Of a stretch of DNA of 64,000 nt, positions 34,313 to 43,868 are shown in pieces. The translations under genes were made by a program, and so were the position numbers. The DNA is from G963674835 sp963674835 (lineage in GTDB: Bacteria > Planctomycetota > Planctomycetia > Pirellulales > Thermoguttaceae). Within the stretch, counting starts at the first letter, position 1. Each line of letters starts with the position of its first letter. The DNA is taken from positions 682,001 through 746,000 of the forward strand of contig CAXXKC010000001.1 in NCBI GenBank assembly GCA_963674835.2, given 5' to 3'. The notes under the pieces are model-generated. The model saw only the letters and a list, made by a program, of their open reading frames with translations. It was not told the origin of the DNA and did no database searches.

Positions 34313-37300
34313 TTACTGGACGAGGGTCCGGTACAGCGGCAGGTGGCGGTAGTAGACCTCGAGCATCAGCAGGTTGAGGCAGGTTACGTAGTGCCGGCCT
34401 GCGGCCTCGGCCCAGCGATCGGGGACGGGCTCGTTGGGATCCCAACTTCCGGCCCAGGGGCCCGTTTGAACCTGGCTCGTTTGCAGCAGCGGGCGCAGAT
34501 GGTCGTTCCAGGCGTTCCAATACTCGCCCTGCATGTGGAACATGACCTGGGTGGCGTAGTACCAGTAGTAAGCGTCGCGGCGCCACTGGCCGGGCTGGCC
34601 GTTTTCAGGCAGGTTGGCCTTGAGGAACTCGGCGCCTTCGATCAAGGCGGTGTGATCGCGCTGCCAGCCGAGGTACATGCGCATGAGCAGCCCTTCGGCG
34701 GTCATCGTGCGGTTGGGATTGCGGCCTTCGCGTTGTTCGGGCGTGTCGGCGGCGTAGGGGTTGTAGCGATAGCGGGAGCCTTCGGCGGCCTGGGCCAGGT
34801 CGAGCCAATGGCCAACCTTCAGGAGGTTGTCGGCGGGTACTTCCAGTCCGGCCATCTGAGCGCTGCGCAGGGCCATTAGCTGCCAGCCCGAGACGGAGGT
34901 GTCGGACTCGATGCGGGGCCGGTAGCGCCAGCCGCCGCGGGTGGGATGCTGGGCATTGAGGATGAACTGAACGGCCTTCTGGGCGGAGGATCGCAGGTGG
35001 GGATCCTTCGTCATGCCGTACGCCTCACACAGCGCGATGGTGGCGATGCCCTGGCCGTAGGCCTGGCCGTACTGGGCCTGATCGGTCCGCTCGGTGAACA
35101 GTTGCCCGTTGGCTTGCTGATTGGCGGTCAGCCAGTCGATGCCGCCGCGGACGACGGTGCGATACTTGTCGTTGCGATGCGTGTAGCCGGCTCCGAGAAA
35201 GGCCAGCAGGGCCAGGCCGGTGCCTGCGGTGTCGGCGTTCATTTCACCTGGGGCGCCGGCTTTCGTGTCGGCGGCACCGTTGGGGAAACGGTCGATGCTC
35301 CAATGGCCGTCGGCGAACTGGTGGCGGGCAAGGTAGTCGAGCCCCAGTTCGACGGCCCGTTCCGTTTCGACCGAGCCGCCGCGGGCCTGGGCGATCCGGC
35401 CGCGTGTGGTGGGATCGCGCTGACGGAAGGCCTCTTTGGACATCTCGCGCAGACGGCCCTGCATGGCGGCGGCGCCGCCGCTTCGCTCGACGAGGAAGCG
35501 ATGGGTCGTCGGTTGGAGATGTTCGCTTTCGGGGCGGGCGCGGCGATCGGGAATGCCGAGTGGTATGGAGGGGCCTGCATCGGGGCCGTTGGGCCCGGCA
35601 AGCGTGGCAACGGCCATCGAAGGCCCGTCGGTTTGGCGACGCAAGTGGCCGACGTCGGGTTCCGGTGCGGCGCCCCCGCTTGCGGCCGTGCCCCGTGGGG
35701 AAGCGGCGCCGGCCGTCGTCGATGGCGATGGTGAATCGCCCGGCGAAGTAGAGGGCACGTCGACGTGCGCCCCGGCCATCAGCGCGCCGGCAGACGGTGC
35801 CAGGTCGGTGCGTGCCGGAGCGCCGGAGTCGCTGAGCGTTGCAGCGGACGGCGCTGCGGCGGGCCGGCCCGGGGTGTCGGACCAGCCGCCGGGAGCGACC
35901 GGGGGAGCGGAGTCGCCGCCGGCAAAACCTCCCGGCTCGCCGGGGACGGCCGTAGGCAGATCGGCACCGCGCCGGCGGGCAACCGAAGCTCGCGCGTCGG
36001 CGGCGAGCAAGACGGGAGCTTCGGAGGCTGTGGCGGATCCGGATGATGGGGAGCCGACCGAGATGTTGTCGGTGGTGGCCACTGTGCCGGGAATCGCCGC
36101 GGGAAGCGGTGCCGCCTGGCGACCGGCCCGCTGAGGCGAGGCGGCGGCGAGAACGGGCGTCGCATCGTTGGTCCGGCGGATCCTGCCTGGCACGGTCATC
36201 GCCAAGGGGACACTGGCGTCGGTCGGCGAGCCTACCGTGTCGGTTGGTTCGGCGTGAGGCAAAACGGCGGCGGTTGCACGCCAATTGGTTGACGCATCGC
36301 GAGCCTCGAGTTTATTCTGCGGTGCATGCTCGGCGAGGGCAGAAGGCTCAGGCACCTGGGATTGGAGTCTTGGCAGCCTGGCGGTGTCGGTGGTCTTCTG
36401 GAGGCGACTGCGGCTGGTTTCAGCGACGGGCAGCGACTGGGGCTCGGCAGCCCGTTCGATACGGTGCTCCACACGTTGGGATTGGGCCAGGGCAGGTTCG
36501 CTGGCGGCGGCGGGTTTCGGCGCGGGAGCGTCGTGGCGGCGCTCGGCGTCGGCCTGCTGGGATCGCAGGGGGGCAGGCGCCGCCATGGCATGCGCCTGGA
36601 CCTGGGGCTGATCGACCGGTTCTTGCGGTCCAGGATGCGGGTCGAACTGACGGCGATCGATCGGCGTTTGGGAGAGCGCGTTGGCCCGTTTGGGAGTTGA
36701 GGGGGCTTCGGCTCGCTGCAAGTCGACGGGATTGGGCTGTTGTTGATCGGGCAGTTCCTGCTGCGCCGGCGGCGTGGCATGTTGGGCAATCTTGCGGGCG
36801 GGGACGTCGTCGGCCTGTTCGGGAACGGTGACCTCAACGGGCTCGGCGAAGCTCTCGGTCGCGTCGGGCTGCTCCATCTGATGCCAGGAGTATTCCGGCA
36901 GCGTGGTCCGATCGAGGTCTTCGACGACTTCGGAAGGGATTTCCTCGGTCTGCGGGGAGGAGAAAAGCAGGTAACGTTCGTTGAGGTAGAGGGCCAGCCC
37001 AACGTGGAGCAGCAGGCTGAGGATGATGCACAATTGCAGTCGCCGCAGCATGCGGCCTTGGAGGCTGAGCACGGCCCAGAACAACACGAGCATGGCTGCA
37101 CCGACGACCGCCAGGCGGATCCATCCGTTGTAGAGGATTCGGGGATCGTAGAAGTCGCTGGTGGCGACGATGATGCCGGCGACGAATCCGCCCAGGATGA
37201 CCACGGCGAAATTGACGGGCCAGAGCTGATCGTCGAAATCAGTCGCTGGTGCGCGTTGTCGGTTGATGATCCGCTCGGGCATGGTCTGGGCCGTCCGGGG

Positions 37301-37315
37301 CGAGGAATTCGTCAC
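34313..37315 (-). CDS. TonB-like anchored protein with Pro-rich linker and C-terminal alpha/alpha-toroid (prenyltransferase/squalene-oxidase-like) domain
   Basis: The protein has 1000 residues. Three membrane segments lie near residues 33-52, 67-86 and 95-112. The third, LQLCIILSLLLHVGLALYL, carries Ser100 and His104, the SXXXH spacing of the TonB membrane helix. Then come about 500 residues rich in Pro, Ala, Gln and Ser. From about residue 650 there is a repeat domain like the squalene-oxidase/prenyltransferase toroid (AVELGLDYLARHQFADGHWS, GLALLAFLGAGYTH, GIDWLTANQQANGQLF, GWQLMALRSAQMAGL). No DXDD motif is present, so it is not a hopene cyclase. The GTG start overlaps the exbD stop (GTGA). 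A mechanical output protein for ExbB/ExbD is inference. Confidence 0.8.
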   Translation of the reverse strand: MTNSSPRTAQTMPERIINRQRAPATDFDDQLWPVNFAVVILGGFVAGIIVATSDFYDPRILYNGWIRLAVVGAAMLVLFWAVLSLQGRMLRRLQLCIILSLLLHVGLALYLNERYLLFSSPQTEEIPSEVVEDLDRTTLPEYSWHQMEQPDATESFAEPVEVTVPEQADDVPARKIAQHATPPAQQELPDQQQPNPVDLQRAEAPSTPKRANALSQTPIDRRQFDPHPGPQEPVDQPQVQAHAMAAPAPLRSQQADAERRHDAPAPKPAAASEPALAQSQRVEHRIERAAEPQSLPVAETSRSRLQKTTDTARLPRLQSQVPEPSALAEHAPQNKLEARDASTNWRATAAVLPHAEPTDTVGSPTDASVPLAMTVPGRIRRTNDATPVLAAASPQRAGRQAAPLPAAIPGTVATTDNISVGSPSSGSATASEAPVLLAADARASVARRRGADLPTAVPGEPGGFAGGDSAPPVAPGGWSDTPGRPAAAPSAATLSDSGAPARTDLAPSAGALMAGAHVDVPSTSPGDSPSPSTTAGAASPRGTAASGGAAPEPDVGHLRRQTDGPSMAVATLAGPNGPDAGPSIPLGIPDRRARPESEHLQPTTHRFLVERSGGAAAMQGRLREMSKEAFRQRDPTTRGRIAQARGGSVETERAVELGLDYLARHQFADGHWSIDRFPNGAADTKAGAPGEMNADTAGTGLALLAFLGAGYTHRNDKYRTVVRGGIDWLTANQQANGQLFTERTDQAQYGQAYGQGIATIALCEAYGMTKDPHLRSSAQKAVQFILNAQHPTRGGWRYRPRIESDTSVSGWQLMALRSAQMAGLEVPADNLLKVGHWLDLAQAAEGSRYRYNPYAADTPEQREGRNPNRTMTAEGLLMRMYLGWQRDHTALIEGAEFLKANLPENGQPGQWRRDAYYWYYATQVMFHMQGEYWNAWNDHLRPLLQTSQVQTGPWAGSWDPNEPVPDRWAEAAGRHYVTCLNLLMLEVYYRHLPLYRTLVQ

Positions 37316-37731
37316 GCGCCCCCGTCGCGCGTGGTGACCTTGTAATCGCGGATTTTGGCCTTATTGCAGGCGTTCATTGCGGCGACCACGAACTTCCATT
37401 GGCACCGCTTGTCGGCACGGATAATGACCGACGCACGGCCGGGGTTGTCGACGCGAGCTGTGACCAACGCGCGGTCGAGGTCGCGGAGGTTCAACTGCCG
37501 GCCGGCGACGAAATACCGCCCCTCCTGATCGACGTTGACGAACAGCTCGCGGGGCTTGCTCGTCAGCGGCTGGGCGGCGCTGGCGTCGGGAAGCAACACG
37601 TCCATCTGCCGCTCGTCCTCGGCGAATTTGGTGGCAACGAGGAAGAAGATCAGCAGCAGGAAGACCATGTCGATCAGCGGCGTCAGGTTCAGGGCCGACA
37701 GAGCGGAGCCTTTGTTGATCTTGACGGTCAT
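37312..37731 (-). CDS. Biopolymer transporter ExbD/TolR family protein
   Basis: The 139-residue protein has a single N-terminal membrane helix with the essential aspartate, NLTPLIDMVFLLLIFFLVAT (Asp21), which carries protons in ExbD/TolR. A periplasmic domain follows, with RELFVNVDQEGRYFVAGRQL and SVIIRADKRCQWKFVVAAMNAC. The length fits the family. It is third in a four-gene operon: 15 bases after the ExbB-like gene and overlapping the toroid protein start. It should form the proton-driven motor with the ExbB-like protein. Confidence 0.93.
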   Translation of the reverse strand: MTVKINKGSALSALNLTPLIDMVFLLLIFFLVATKFAEDERQMDVLLPDASAAQPLTSKPRELFVNVDQEGRYFVAGRQLNLRDLDRALVTARVDNPGRASVIIRADKRCQWKFVVAAMNACNKAKIRDYKVTTRDGGA

Positions 37732-37746
37732 GGAAGCGGTATCCGG

Positions 37747-38754
37747 CTATTTGGGTGACGATGCGGGCGCCGTGGCTGCGGGAACGGGGCGTCGCAGATC
37801 CTCGGAATGAGGCGAGACCTTCGCGGGGGACTGGAGGGTGGCCTCGAGCTGATCTCGGCTGACCTTGAGGCGGCCTTCGTAGCGTTCCAGGTGCGGCAGC
37901 AGGTTCAGGAGCGTTTCGTCGAGCTCGCGAAAGAGGGTCTGAATTCGGCCTTCGAAGAAGTGGGCCAGCACGGCGGCGGGAATCGCCACACAGAGGCCGG
38001 CAAACGTGGTGACCAGGGCGATGTAGATTCCTTCGGCCAGGTGCGATGCGCGGTTGACGCCCGTGGGCTGATTGGCCGTGACGAAGAAAGCTTGGATCAT
38101 GCCTTGGACCGTCCCCAGCAGACCCAACAAGGGTGCCACGCCGGCCGCCAGGTTGAGCCAGCGGATATTGGAATAGAGTCGCGACGCTTCGCGCTCGCGG
38201 GCTTCGGCCACCGCGTGCTCGATCTCGGCGGGCGGACGGCCGAGCTTCAGGATCATCGCCCGCACGACGGTGGCGGCGGTGGAAGGGTACTGCTGGCAAA
38301 GACGGTACACCTGGCGGGGGTCGAAAGCGCCTTTCTCACCAGTCAACCGGTTGAGGCCGGCGATGAGTTTCCGCGGCAGGATCTTGCGGCGGCGAAGCCC
38401 GATCAGGCGTTCCAGGCCGAAGGCGACGACCAGCAGCGACAGGATGCCGATGGGAATCATCAGCGGCCCGCCCTTTGCCAAGAGGTCGAGCGTGTTCATG
38501 CTGTCAGCGGCGAGCGGCGCAACGGGAGGCGGGTCGGCGGGCTGTGGCTTTGGGGCGGGCTCTTCGGCGGCAACCGCTTCGGCAGCCATTTGCGCGGCTT
38601 GGTCGAGCTTGCCGGCCTGATCGCGGTCATCGCGCCGTTGAGCGTTGCCCGGCGCGGGTGCGGCGGCGATCAACAGACATGCCAGTCCGAGCACCAGCCA
38701 GGACCGCTTGGAGCGCCCTACGGGGCGATTTTCGTCGGAGTGAATGATTCGCAC
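37747..38754 (-). CDS. MotA/TolQ/ExbB proton channel family protein
   Basis: The 335-residue protein is the ExbB-type channel subunit. A signal-like helix (WLVLGLACLLIAAAPAPGNA) and a Pro/Ala-rich extracytoplasmic segment precede the core, an extended form of ExbB. The three core membrane helices are LMIPIGILSLLVVAFGLERL, WLNLAAGVAPLLGLLGTVQG and IYIALVTTFAGLCVAIPAAV. The motif GLLGTVQGMIQAF is the family signature. GTG 38754 has AAGGA seven bases upstream within the end of the TPR gene, only four bases after that gene's stop. With ExbD it should convert proton flow into motion. Confidence 0.93.
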   Translation of the reverse strand: MRIIHSDENRPVGRSKRSWLVLGLACLLIAAAPAPGNAQRRDDRDQAGKLDQAAQMAAEAVAAEEPAPKPQPADPPPVAPLAADSMNTLDLLAKGGPLMIPIGILSLLVVAFGLERLIGLRRRKILPRKLIAGLNRLTGEKGAFDPRQVYRLCQQYPSTAATVVRAMILKLGRPPAEIEHAVAEAREREASRLYSNIRWLNLAAGVAPLLGLLGTVQGMIQAFFVTANQPTGVNRASHLAEGIYIALVTTFAGLCVAIPAAVLAHFFEGRIQTLFRELDETLLNLLPHLERYEGRLKVSRDQLEATLQSPAKVSPHSEDLRRPVPAATAPASSPK

Positions 38755-38758
38755 GTCC

Positions 38759-41700
38759 TCATCCTTTCAGCTCTTTGATGCGCTGATTGGCCAGGGGTAC
38801 CTTGTCGCTATCCGGGTATTTGTCGATGAGTTCCTGGTATTGCTTGACGGCCTGGGTCTTCTTGCCGAGGACCTCGAAACAGCGTCCGGCCTCGTAGGTG
38901 GCCAGCGCCTGCCATTTCGGGTAGCTGTAGCCGTAGGCAACCTTGAAGTAGCTGGAGATGGCCGCCGCGTGGTCCTTCTTGGCGAACTGCACCTCGCCGG
39001 TGAGGAACTGGGCGCGGGCCGCGGCCTCGCCGTTGCCCTTGCTCACAACCTGGGCGAATAGGGCCAGGGCGGCGTCGAGATTGCCCCGATTCTGCTCGGC
39101 CCAGCCTTGCTCGCAGAGCGCCTCGGGGAGGGATGCGAAGTCGGGGAACTCCTTGGCGATACGCGATAGGAGTTCGATGCTGCGATCCCACTGTTGAAGC
39201 TGGGCGGCCGCCTGGCCGGCGTGAAGCAGCGCCAGAGCCTGGTATTCCTTGTCGGCCAAGCCCTTGACCTGATCGTATGCCGCCAGGGCTTCGGGGTATT
39301 TCTTCTGTTCGTAGAGACACTCGGCTTCCATGAACGCGGCTTCCGGCGCTAGCGGCCCTTTGGGATACATACCCCGCTGATATTGGAACGCCTTCTGGGC
39401 GTTGTCGAAATCGCGGAGGTGATAGAAGGACCAGCCGTATTTGTAGGCGGCCTTTTCGGCCAGCTCGGCGTCGTCCGACTTCTGCATGGCCGCGTAGTAG
39501 GCCTTGGCCGAACGTATGTAGTCCTTGGCGTCGTAAGCGAACTGGCCGACGTTGTGCAGAGCCTCGGCGGCCAGGGGGCTGTCGGGGTGCTTCTCCGCCA
39601 ACTGGTCGAATGCGTCGGCCGCCTCGGCCTGCTTGCCGGCCAGCTTCAACGACCAGGCCAACTGGTAGCGGGCACGATCGGCGGCACTGTAAGACGGGTC
39701 GTCCTTCAACAGACTGCGGAAGGTGGCCGCGGCCGCGTCGTACTGCTTCAACTCGACCTGGCAGAGTCCGACGAGAAAACGGGCGTTGGACGTCTCGGCG
39801 ATGGCGGGCTTTGCAGACAACGCGGCCTGGAGGTCGTCGAGCGCCTCGGCGTATTTGCCGGCCTGCTGACGGACCATACCGCGAGCGTAGCGTGCGCGGG
39901 GCGCGATCTCGTGCTTGCCGTATTCGTCCAGCAGACGCGAAAGCGTTTTCTCGGCGGCGGGCAGTTCCTTGCGGCTCAGTTGCACACAACCCAGCTCGTG
40001 CAGGGCGTAAGGCACGAGCGGACTGTTGGGCCAGACATCGACCACCTGGCCGTATTGGGCGGCCGCCGTCTCGCTGTCGCCGGTCAGGAATGCGTATTCG
40101 CCTAATCGGAAATGCGCCTTGTCGAGCAGTTTGCTTTCGGGAAACTCGTCGATGAGACGTTGGACGGCTTTCCGGGCGGCGGCGAAGTCCTGCTGACGTC
40201 GGTACGCCTGGGCCAGTGCCAGCAGGGTGGCGTCGGCCTGGAGCCACTTGGGCTGGGCGGCCAGCGAGGCTTCCAGCGACTTGATGGCCGCCTCCGGCTG
40301 GTTCATTTCCAACTGGCTGGTGCCGATGAGGAATTGGGCCTCGGCCTGGAGATCCGGATTTTGCAGAGTGGCCAACATGGGCGCGAGCAGCTCGATCACC
40401 TCGGCGTGCTTCTTCTGAAGTTGAAACGCCAGAGCTCGACGGATCTGCCAGAGATGCGCATCGGCATGATCGGGGAACTGTTTGAGCAGGCGGGCGTAGA
40501 GTTGCTCTGCTTCGGACAGGTGGTTGGAGAGGAGCGCGCTTTCGGCCAGCACGTGGCTGACGTCGGGGACGAGCCGGTCGTCGGGGTAGATCTTGAGAAA
40601 GGCCTCAGCGTACTTGCGAGCGGCGTCGTAGTCGCCCAATTCCCGGGCAGCAAAGCCGGCCATGTAGAGCGCCTGGGGCGCGACCGACTGCTTGGGATGT
40701 TTGGCCGCTAGATCGGCGTACAGGCCGACCGACTCCTTGCGGCGATCGGGGATTTCGTAGACGGCGTCGGCCTGATCGAGGAGCAACTGGGGGAGGAACG
40801 TGCTGTTGGAGGCTTTGGGCAACACGGACGTGACGACCGCCAGAGCTTCGGCGGGTTTCTTCTCTTTGAGCCAGCTCTGCGCCATCCAGTGGGCGGCCTC
40901 GGGAGCCGTCGGGCCGCCGGTGTCGACGGAGCGCTGGAGCAACTGCCGGGCTGCCGCCATGTCGCCTGCCAGGTAGTAGCAAGTTCCGCCGGCCAGGTCG
41001 GCCGCAGCAAGGTACTTGGATTTCGGGTACTTGGCGGCAACCTCGGCGTAGAGCTTCGCCGCGTTGTCGTATTGCTTCATCCGCGAGAGGGCATCGGCAT
41101 GGCGAACCATGGCGAAATCGGCCATGGCGAAACCGGGTACCGCGGCGGCATCGGCAAATCGCTGGGCCGCTTCAGAGAACTTGCCTTGGGCGAAAAGCGT
41201 TTCGCCGCGGCGCATGTTGACCTCGGTGGTCAATGCGTGCTTGGGGTATTTCTGGAGAAACGCGTCGTAGCTGCGGCCCGCCGCTTCCGCCTCGCCCGAT
41301 TCCTCTTGCGCGACGCCGAGGGCATAGAGGGCCTCCGGGGCGAACTTGTGGTCGGGATGGTCGTTGAGCAGTTGGGTGTAGAGCGGTATCGCTTCCTTCT
41401 TCTTTCCCTGCAAATACAGGCACTCGGCCCGATAGTAGATCGCATCGGGGAGATACTTGCTTTGCGGATACTTGGCCGCCAGTTGGCCGAACGTGTCGAT
41501 GGCGGCCTGATAGAGGGCGGCATTGCCGGCTCGGGCCAACCCGTACTGGGCGGCGCCAAGATAGAGATAGGTCGCATCGAGCAGGTCGAACTTGGGATCG
41601 CTCTGGATGACGGCCTGGAGTTCGCTTTGGGCCTGCTGGAGCTTGTTATCGAGGTAGTAGCATACGCCGAGGTTGTGCCGGACCTGCGTGCTCCGAGGGT

Positions 41701-41902
41701 CGGCGGGATGTTCTTGGAGGAACTTTTGCCATTGGGCCGCGGCCAGATCGTACGATTCAAGATTCTGCAGGCGCGCTGCTGTGGCAAACTGGCGCGTGGC
41801 GGCATCGGTCTCCTGCTGGGCGCGAGCCGCGCACGGTAGGCATAGCAGTACGGCCACGACGGCCCAGACCAACTCCGTGCGGAACGGAGGATGGGGTTTC
41901 AT
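38759..41902 (-). CDS. Giant secreted tetratricopeptide repeat protein
   Basis: The 1047-residue protein has a signal peptide (LVWAVVAVLLCLPCAARAQQ) and is otherwise built of many TPR-like helical pairs. Examples are AAAQWQKFLQEHPADPRSTQ, ALYALGVAQEESGEAEAAGR, AKLYAEVAAKYPKSKYLAAA and AVKQYQELIDKYPDSDKVPL. The repeats resemble the YbgF/BamD/outer-membrane-TPR type, so it should act as a periplasmic scaffold. ATG 41902 has AGAGG seven bases upstream. It is the first gene of an operon with ExbB, ExbD and the TonB-like toroid protein, so it is probably a structural partner of that complex. Confidence 0.9.
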   Translation of the reverse strand: MKPHPPFRTELVWAVVAVLLCLPCAARAQQETDAATRQFATAARLQNLESYDLAAAQWQKFLQEHPADPRSTQVRHNLGVCYYLDNKLQQAQSELQAVIQSDPKFDLLDATYLYLGAAQYGLARAGNAALYQAAIDTFGQLAAKYPQSKYLPDAIYYRAECLYLQGKKKEAIPLYTQLLNDHPDHKFAPEALYALGVAQEESGEAEAAGRSYDAFLQKYPKHALTTEVNMRRGETLFAQGKFSEAAQRFADAAAVPGFAMADFAMVRHADALSRMKQYDNAAKLYAEVAAKYPKSKYLAAADLAGGTCYYLAGDMAAARQLLQRSVDTGGPTAPEAAHWMAQSWLKEKKPAEALAVVTSVLPKASNSTFLPQLLLDQADAVYEIPDRRKESVGLYADLAAKHPKQSVAPQALYMAGFAARELGDYDAARKYAEAFLKIYPDDRLVPDVSHVLAESALLSNHLSEAEQLYARLLKQFPDHADAHLWQIRRALAFQLQKKHAEVIELLAPMLATLQNPDLQAEAQFLIGTSQLEMNQPEAAIKSLEASLAAQPKWLQADATLLALAQAYRRQQDFAAARKAVQRLIDEFPESKLLDKAHFRLGEYAFLTGDSETAAAQYGQVVDVWPNSPLVPYALHELGCVQLSRKELPAAEKTLSRLLDEYGKHEIAPRARYARGMVRQQAGKYAEALDDLQAALSAKPAIAETSNARFLVGLCQVELKQYDAAAATFRSLLKDDPSYSAADRARYQLAWSLKLAGKQAEAADAFDQLAEKHPDSPLAAEALHNVGQFAYDAKDYIRSAKAYYAAMQKSDDAELAEKAAYKYGWSFYHLRDFDNAQKAFQYQRGMYPKGPLAPEAAFMEAECLYEQKKYPEALAAYDQVKGLADKEYQALALLHAGQAAAQLQQWDRSIELLSRIAKEFPDFASLPEALCEQGWAEQNRGNLDAALALFAQVVSKGNGEAAARAQFLTGEVQFAKKDHAAAISSYFKVAYGYSYPKWQALATYEAGRCFEVLGKKTQAVKQYQELIDKYPDSDKVPLANQRIKELKG

Positions 41903-42433
41903 AGCGTTGCCTCTTCCCGAACGAGTAACGCAGACAAGGTCGATCTGCTCAATGGTTTGAAACGCTCCGCTACAGGTTGCCGAACCAACTGGCGGTTCCG
42001 GAGGGCCAAAGCCCGATCTTTCGGTGTGGGCGGTAAGCCACAAGGACGGGGTTTTGGGCAAGGTTCTCTGTTTCGTCGGCCTTTCAGCATGATACCACAG
42101 CGCGGGGTGCGTGCGCATGCTGTGCGCGAGATGCGCCGAACGCTATCATTATTTGCTCTGGTGGGAGAAACAACCAGCGGTCGCCGGATTGGGGCCAAGC
42201 GGGCCTCGATCGGTCGATGCCAGCGACTCGGTCGTTTGGCAAGGCAGGCCCCGGAGAGCCAAGCTGGAGGCTTCTGCCGCCAGAGGAATGTAGTTCCACC
42301 CATTTTGTTGCCATTGCCGGGTTTCTGCCAGGCCCCTATATTACATAGTGCGTGAGAGGGGTATCGATAGGCAGTCCCCGCTCGCACTGGGATGCCGCAG
42401 AAGTTGTGCCTGCTCTGACAGGGAAGGGATATC
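41903..42433. other. Divergent intergenic region between the TPR operon and the TerC gene
   Basis: The 531-base stretch contains the TerC-gene promoter (42314-42342) and its leader. I find no strong promoter for the minus-strand operon; TTGAGC with GTTACT at 17 bases, about 40 bases before the TPR start, is weak. An open frame running into this region from the TPR gene has no ribosome site. No gene is called. Confidence 0.5.
42314..42342 (+). promoter_or_regulatory. Sigma70-like promoter for the TerC gene
   Basis: TTGCCG (42314-42319) and TATATT (42337-42342) are separated by 17 bases. Transcription near 42350 would give an 85-base leader, which can fold a GGGG/CCCC stem (42358-42380) but does not show the yybP-ykoY manganese riboswitch consensus. 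Confidence 0.5.
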
Positions 42434-43444
42434 TTGGCTGAGAATCTTCTTGAGGTGCATCTGTGGCATTGGGTGGCGTTCGGCGCGTTGGTGGTCGTGC
42501 TGCTAACGCTGGACCTGGTGGTGTTCCATCGGCGGATCCACACGCCGACACTGCGCGAATCGGCCGCGTGGAGCGCGTTCTGGATCGGCTTGGCGCTGGC
42601 ATTCAACGCGTTGGTTTGGTGGTGGGGACTGCGGACGCACGGCAATTCCGAAGCGGGGTTGAAGTTTCTGACGGGCTATCTGGTCGAGGAATGCCTGTCG
42701 ATGGACAACCTCTTTGTTTTCGCCGTGATCTTCCGATTCTTTCACGTCGAGCTGAAATACCAGTACAGGGTCCTTTTTTGGGGGATTCTCGGCGCCATCT
42801 TCATGCGATTGGCGTTCATTCTGGCGGGAGTCGGCCTGATTCAGATGTTCGACTGGATCCTGCTCGTCTTCGGCGGATTTCTGGTTTACACGGGTATCCG
42901 TCTGGCTATACCGCATGGCGACGAGGTGAACCCGGAACACAACATCGTGCTGCGCATCGCGCGGCGGTACCTTCCGGTGACGAAGCACTACCACGGCCAG
43001 CAGTTCGTCGTCGTGGAAGACGGCCGTCGGTGTATCACGCCGCTGTTGCTCGTGCTGCTGGTCATAGAAAGCAGCGACGTGTTGTTCGCAGTCGACAGCG
43101 TGCCGGCGATCCTCGGCATCACCAAAGACCCGTTCATCGTCTTTACGTCGAACATCTTCGCGATACTTGGGCTGCGAGCGCTTTACTTCCTGTTGGCCGG
43201 GGTGATCGACCGGTTCCGTTACCTCCACTACGGGCTGAGCGCCGTGCTGGTCTTCATTGGTTTGAAGATGTGCGTTGAATACGCGGCGGAGCGATGGTGG
43301 GGCAAGCATCACTTGATGCCTGTGTGGATACCGCTGCTGGTGATCGCGTCGATCCTGGCCATCTCGATTGTGGCTTCCATCATCGCCACACGGAGGGAGG
43401 TGCGATTGTCGCAGCAAGAGGCGGACGACGGTGACTCGGAGTGA
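42434..43444 (+). CDS. TerC family integral membrane protein (Alx-type)
   Basis: The 336-residue protein is a polytopic membrane protein of the TerC family, whose members are linked to manganese export and tellurite resistance. Family blocks are LVEECLSMDNLFVFAVIFRF, containing the conserved acidic MDN site, and LVLLVIESSDVLFAVDSVPA with the second acidic site, then DPFIVFTSNIFAILGLRALY. It has about eight to nine hydrophobic helices and a charged C-terminal tail. The start is TTG 42434, supported by AGGGA seven to eight bases upstream and a correct first helix. A small beta-domain gene begins at its stop. Confidence 0.93.
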   Translation: MAENLLEVHLWHWVAFGALVVVLLTLDLVVFHRRIHTPTLRESAAWSAFWIGLALAFNALVWWWGLRTHGNSEAGLKFLTGYLVEECLSMDNLFVFAVIFRFFHVELKYQYRVLFWGILGAIFMRLAFILAGVGLIQMFDWILLVFGGFLVYTGIRLAIPHGDEVNPEHNIVLRIARRYLPVTKHYHGQQFVVVEDGRRCITPLLLVLLVIESSDVLFAVDSVPAILGITKDPFIVFTSNIFAILGLRALYFLLAGVIDRFRYLHYGLSAVLVFIGLKMCVEYAAERWWGKHHLMPVWIPLLVIASILAISIVASIIATRREVRLSQQEADDGDSE

Positions 43445-43452
43445 TACGCTTG

Positions 43453-43779
43453 ATGGGTGCGCACCGGATTCGCCTGCGAGCACCATGGCGGCGGGAAACC
43501 CTCGCAAAAGGCGGCCTTCGCTGGACACGGCGTTTTCACAGGCCGACCGGGTTGAGTTCTGCGGACCGGGTGTGGGTTGTCGTGGCTGGGAAGCCGGCCG
43601 GTGGTGAAGCCTGGCTGAACGGCCGAAGCCTGGGAGTCCTGACGGTGGGTGGCGAGACTCGCTTTGATGTGACACTGCTTCTGGCGGAGTTCAGCGAGCT
43701 GGCGATCGGAATGGGCGAGCAGGCCGAGGGCGTTGGGGCTGGGGATGCGCCGGCCGAGGTTTGGCTGGAAATCGGGTGA
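43453..43779 (+). CDS. Small protein resembling a GH2-type sugar-binding beta domain
   Basis: The 108-residue protein is probably real although short. After a basic N-terminus it has RVWVVVAGKPAGGEAWLNGR, FDVTLLLAEFSELAIGMG and AEVWLEIG. This pattern of beta strands around an Asn-Gly-Arg turn is like the jelly-roll domains of family 2 glycoside hydrolases. No signal peptide is seen. ATG 43453 lies eight bases after the TerC stop, with GGAG twelve bases upstream; GTG 43441, overlapping that stop, is the alternative. Function unknown. Confidence 0.6.
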   Translation: MGAHRIRLRAPWRRETLAKGGLRWTRRFHRPTGLSSADRVWVVVAGKPAGGEAWLNGRSLGVLTVGGETRFDVTLLLAEFSELAIGMGEQAEGVGAGDAPAEVWLEIG

Positions 43780-43868
43780 CGCATCGGTCTGCGGGGTTGC
43801 ATCTGGCTTGGCAGCGGATACGCTGGATGGGATTGAATGCTTCACCCCGCCGCGGAAAGGAACCCTCC

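Noticed and set aside
34313..37315. Squalene-hopene cyclase
   Set aside because: The toroid repeats look similar and hopanoid genes are next door, but there is no DXDD catalytic motif, and the protein has a TonB-like anchor and linker.
42350..42433. yybP-ykoY manganese riboswitch before the TerC gene
   Set aside because: The leader has a GGGG/CCCC stem, but the conserved loop sequences of that riboswitch are not present.
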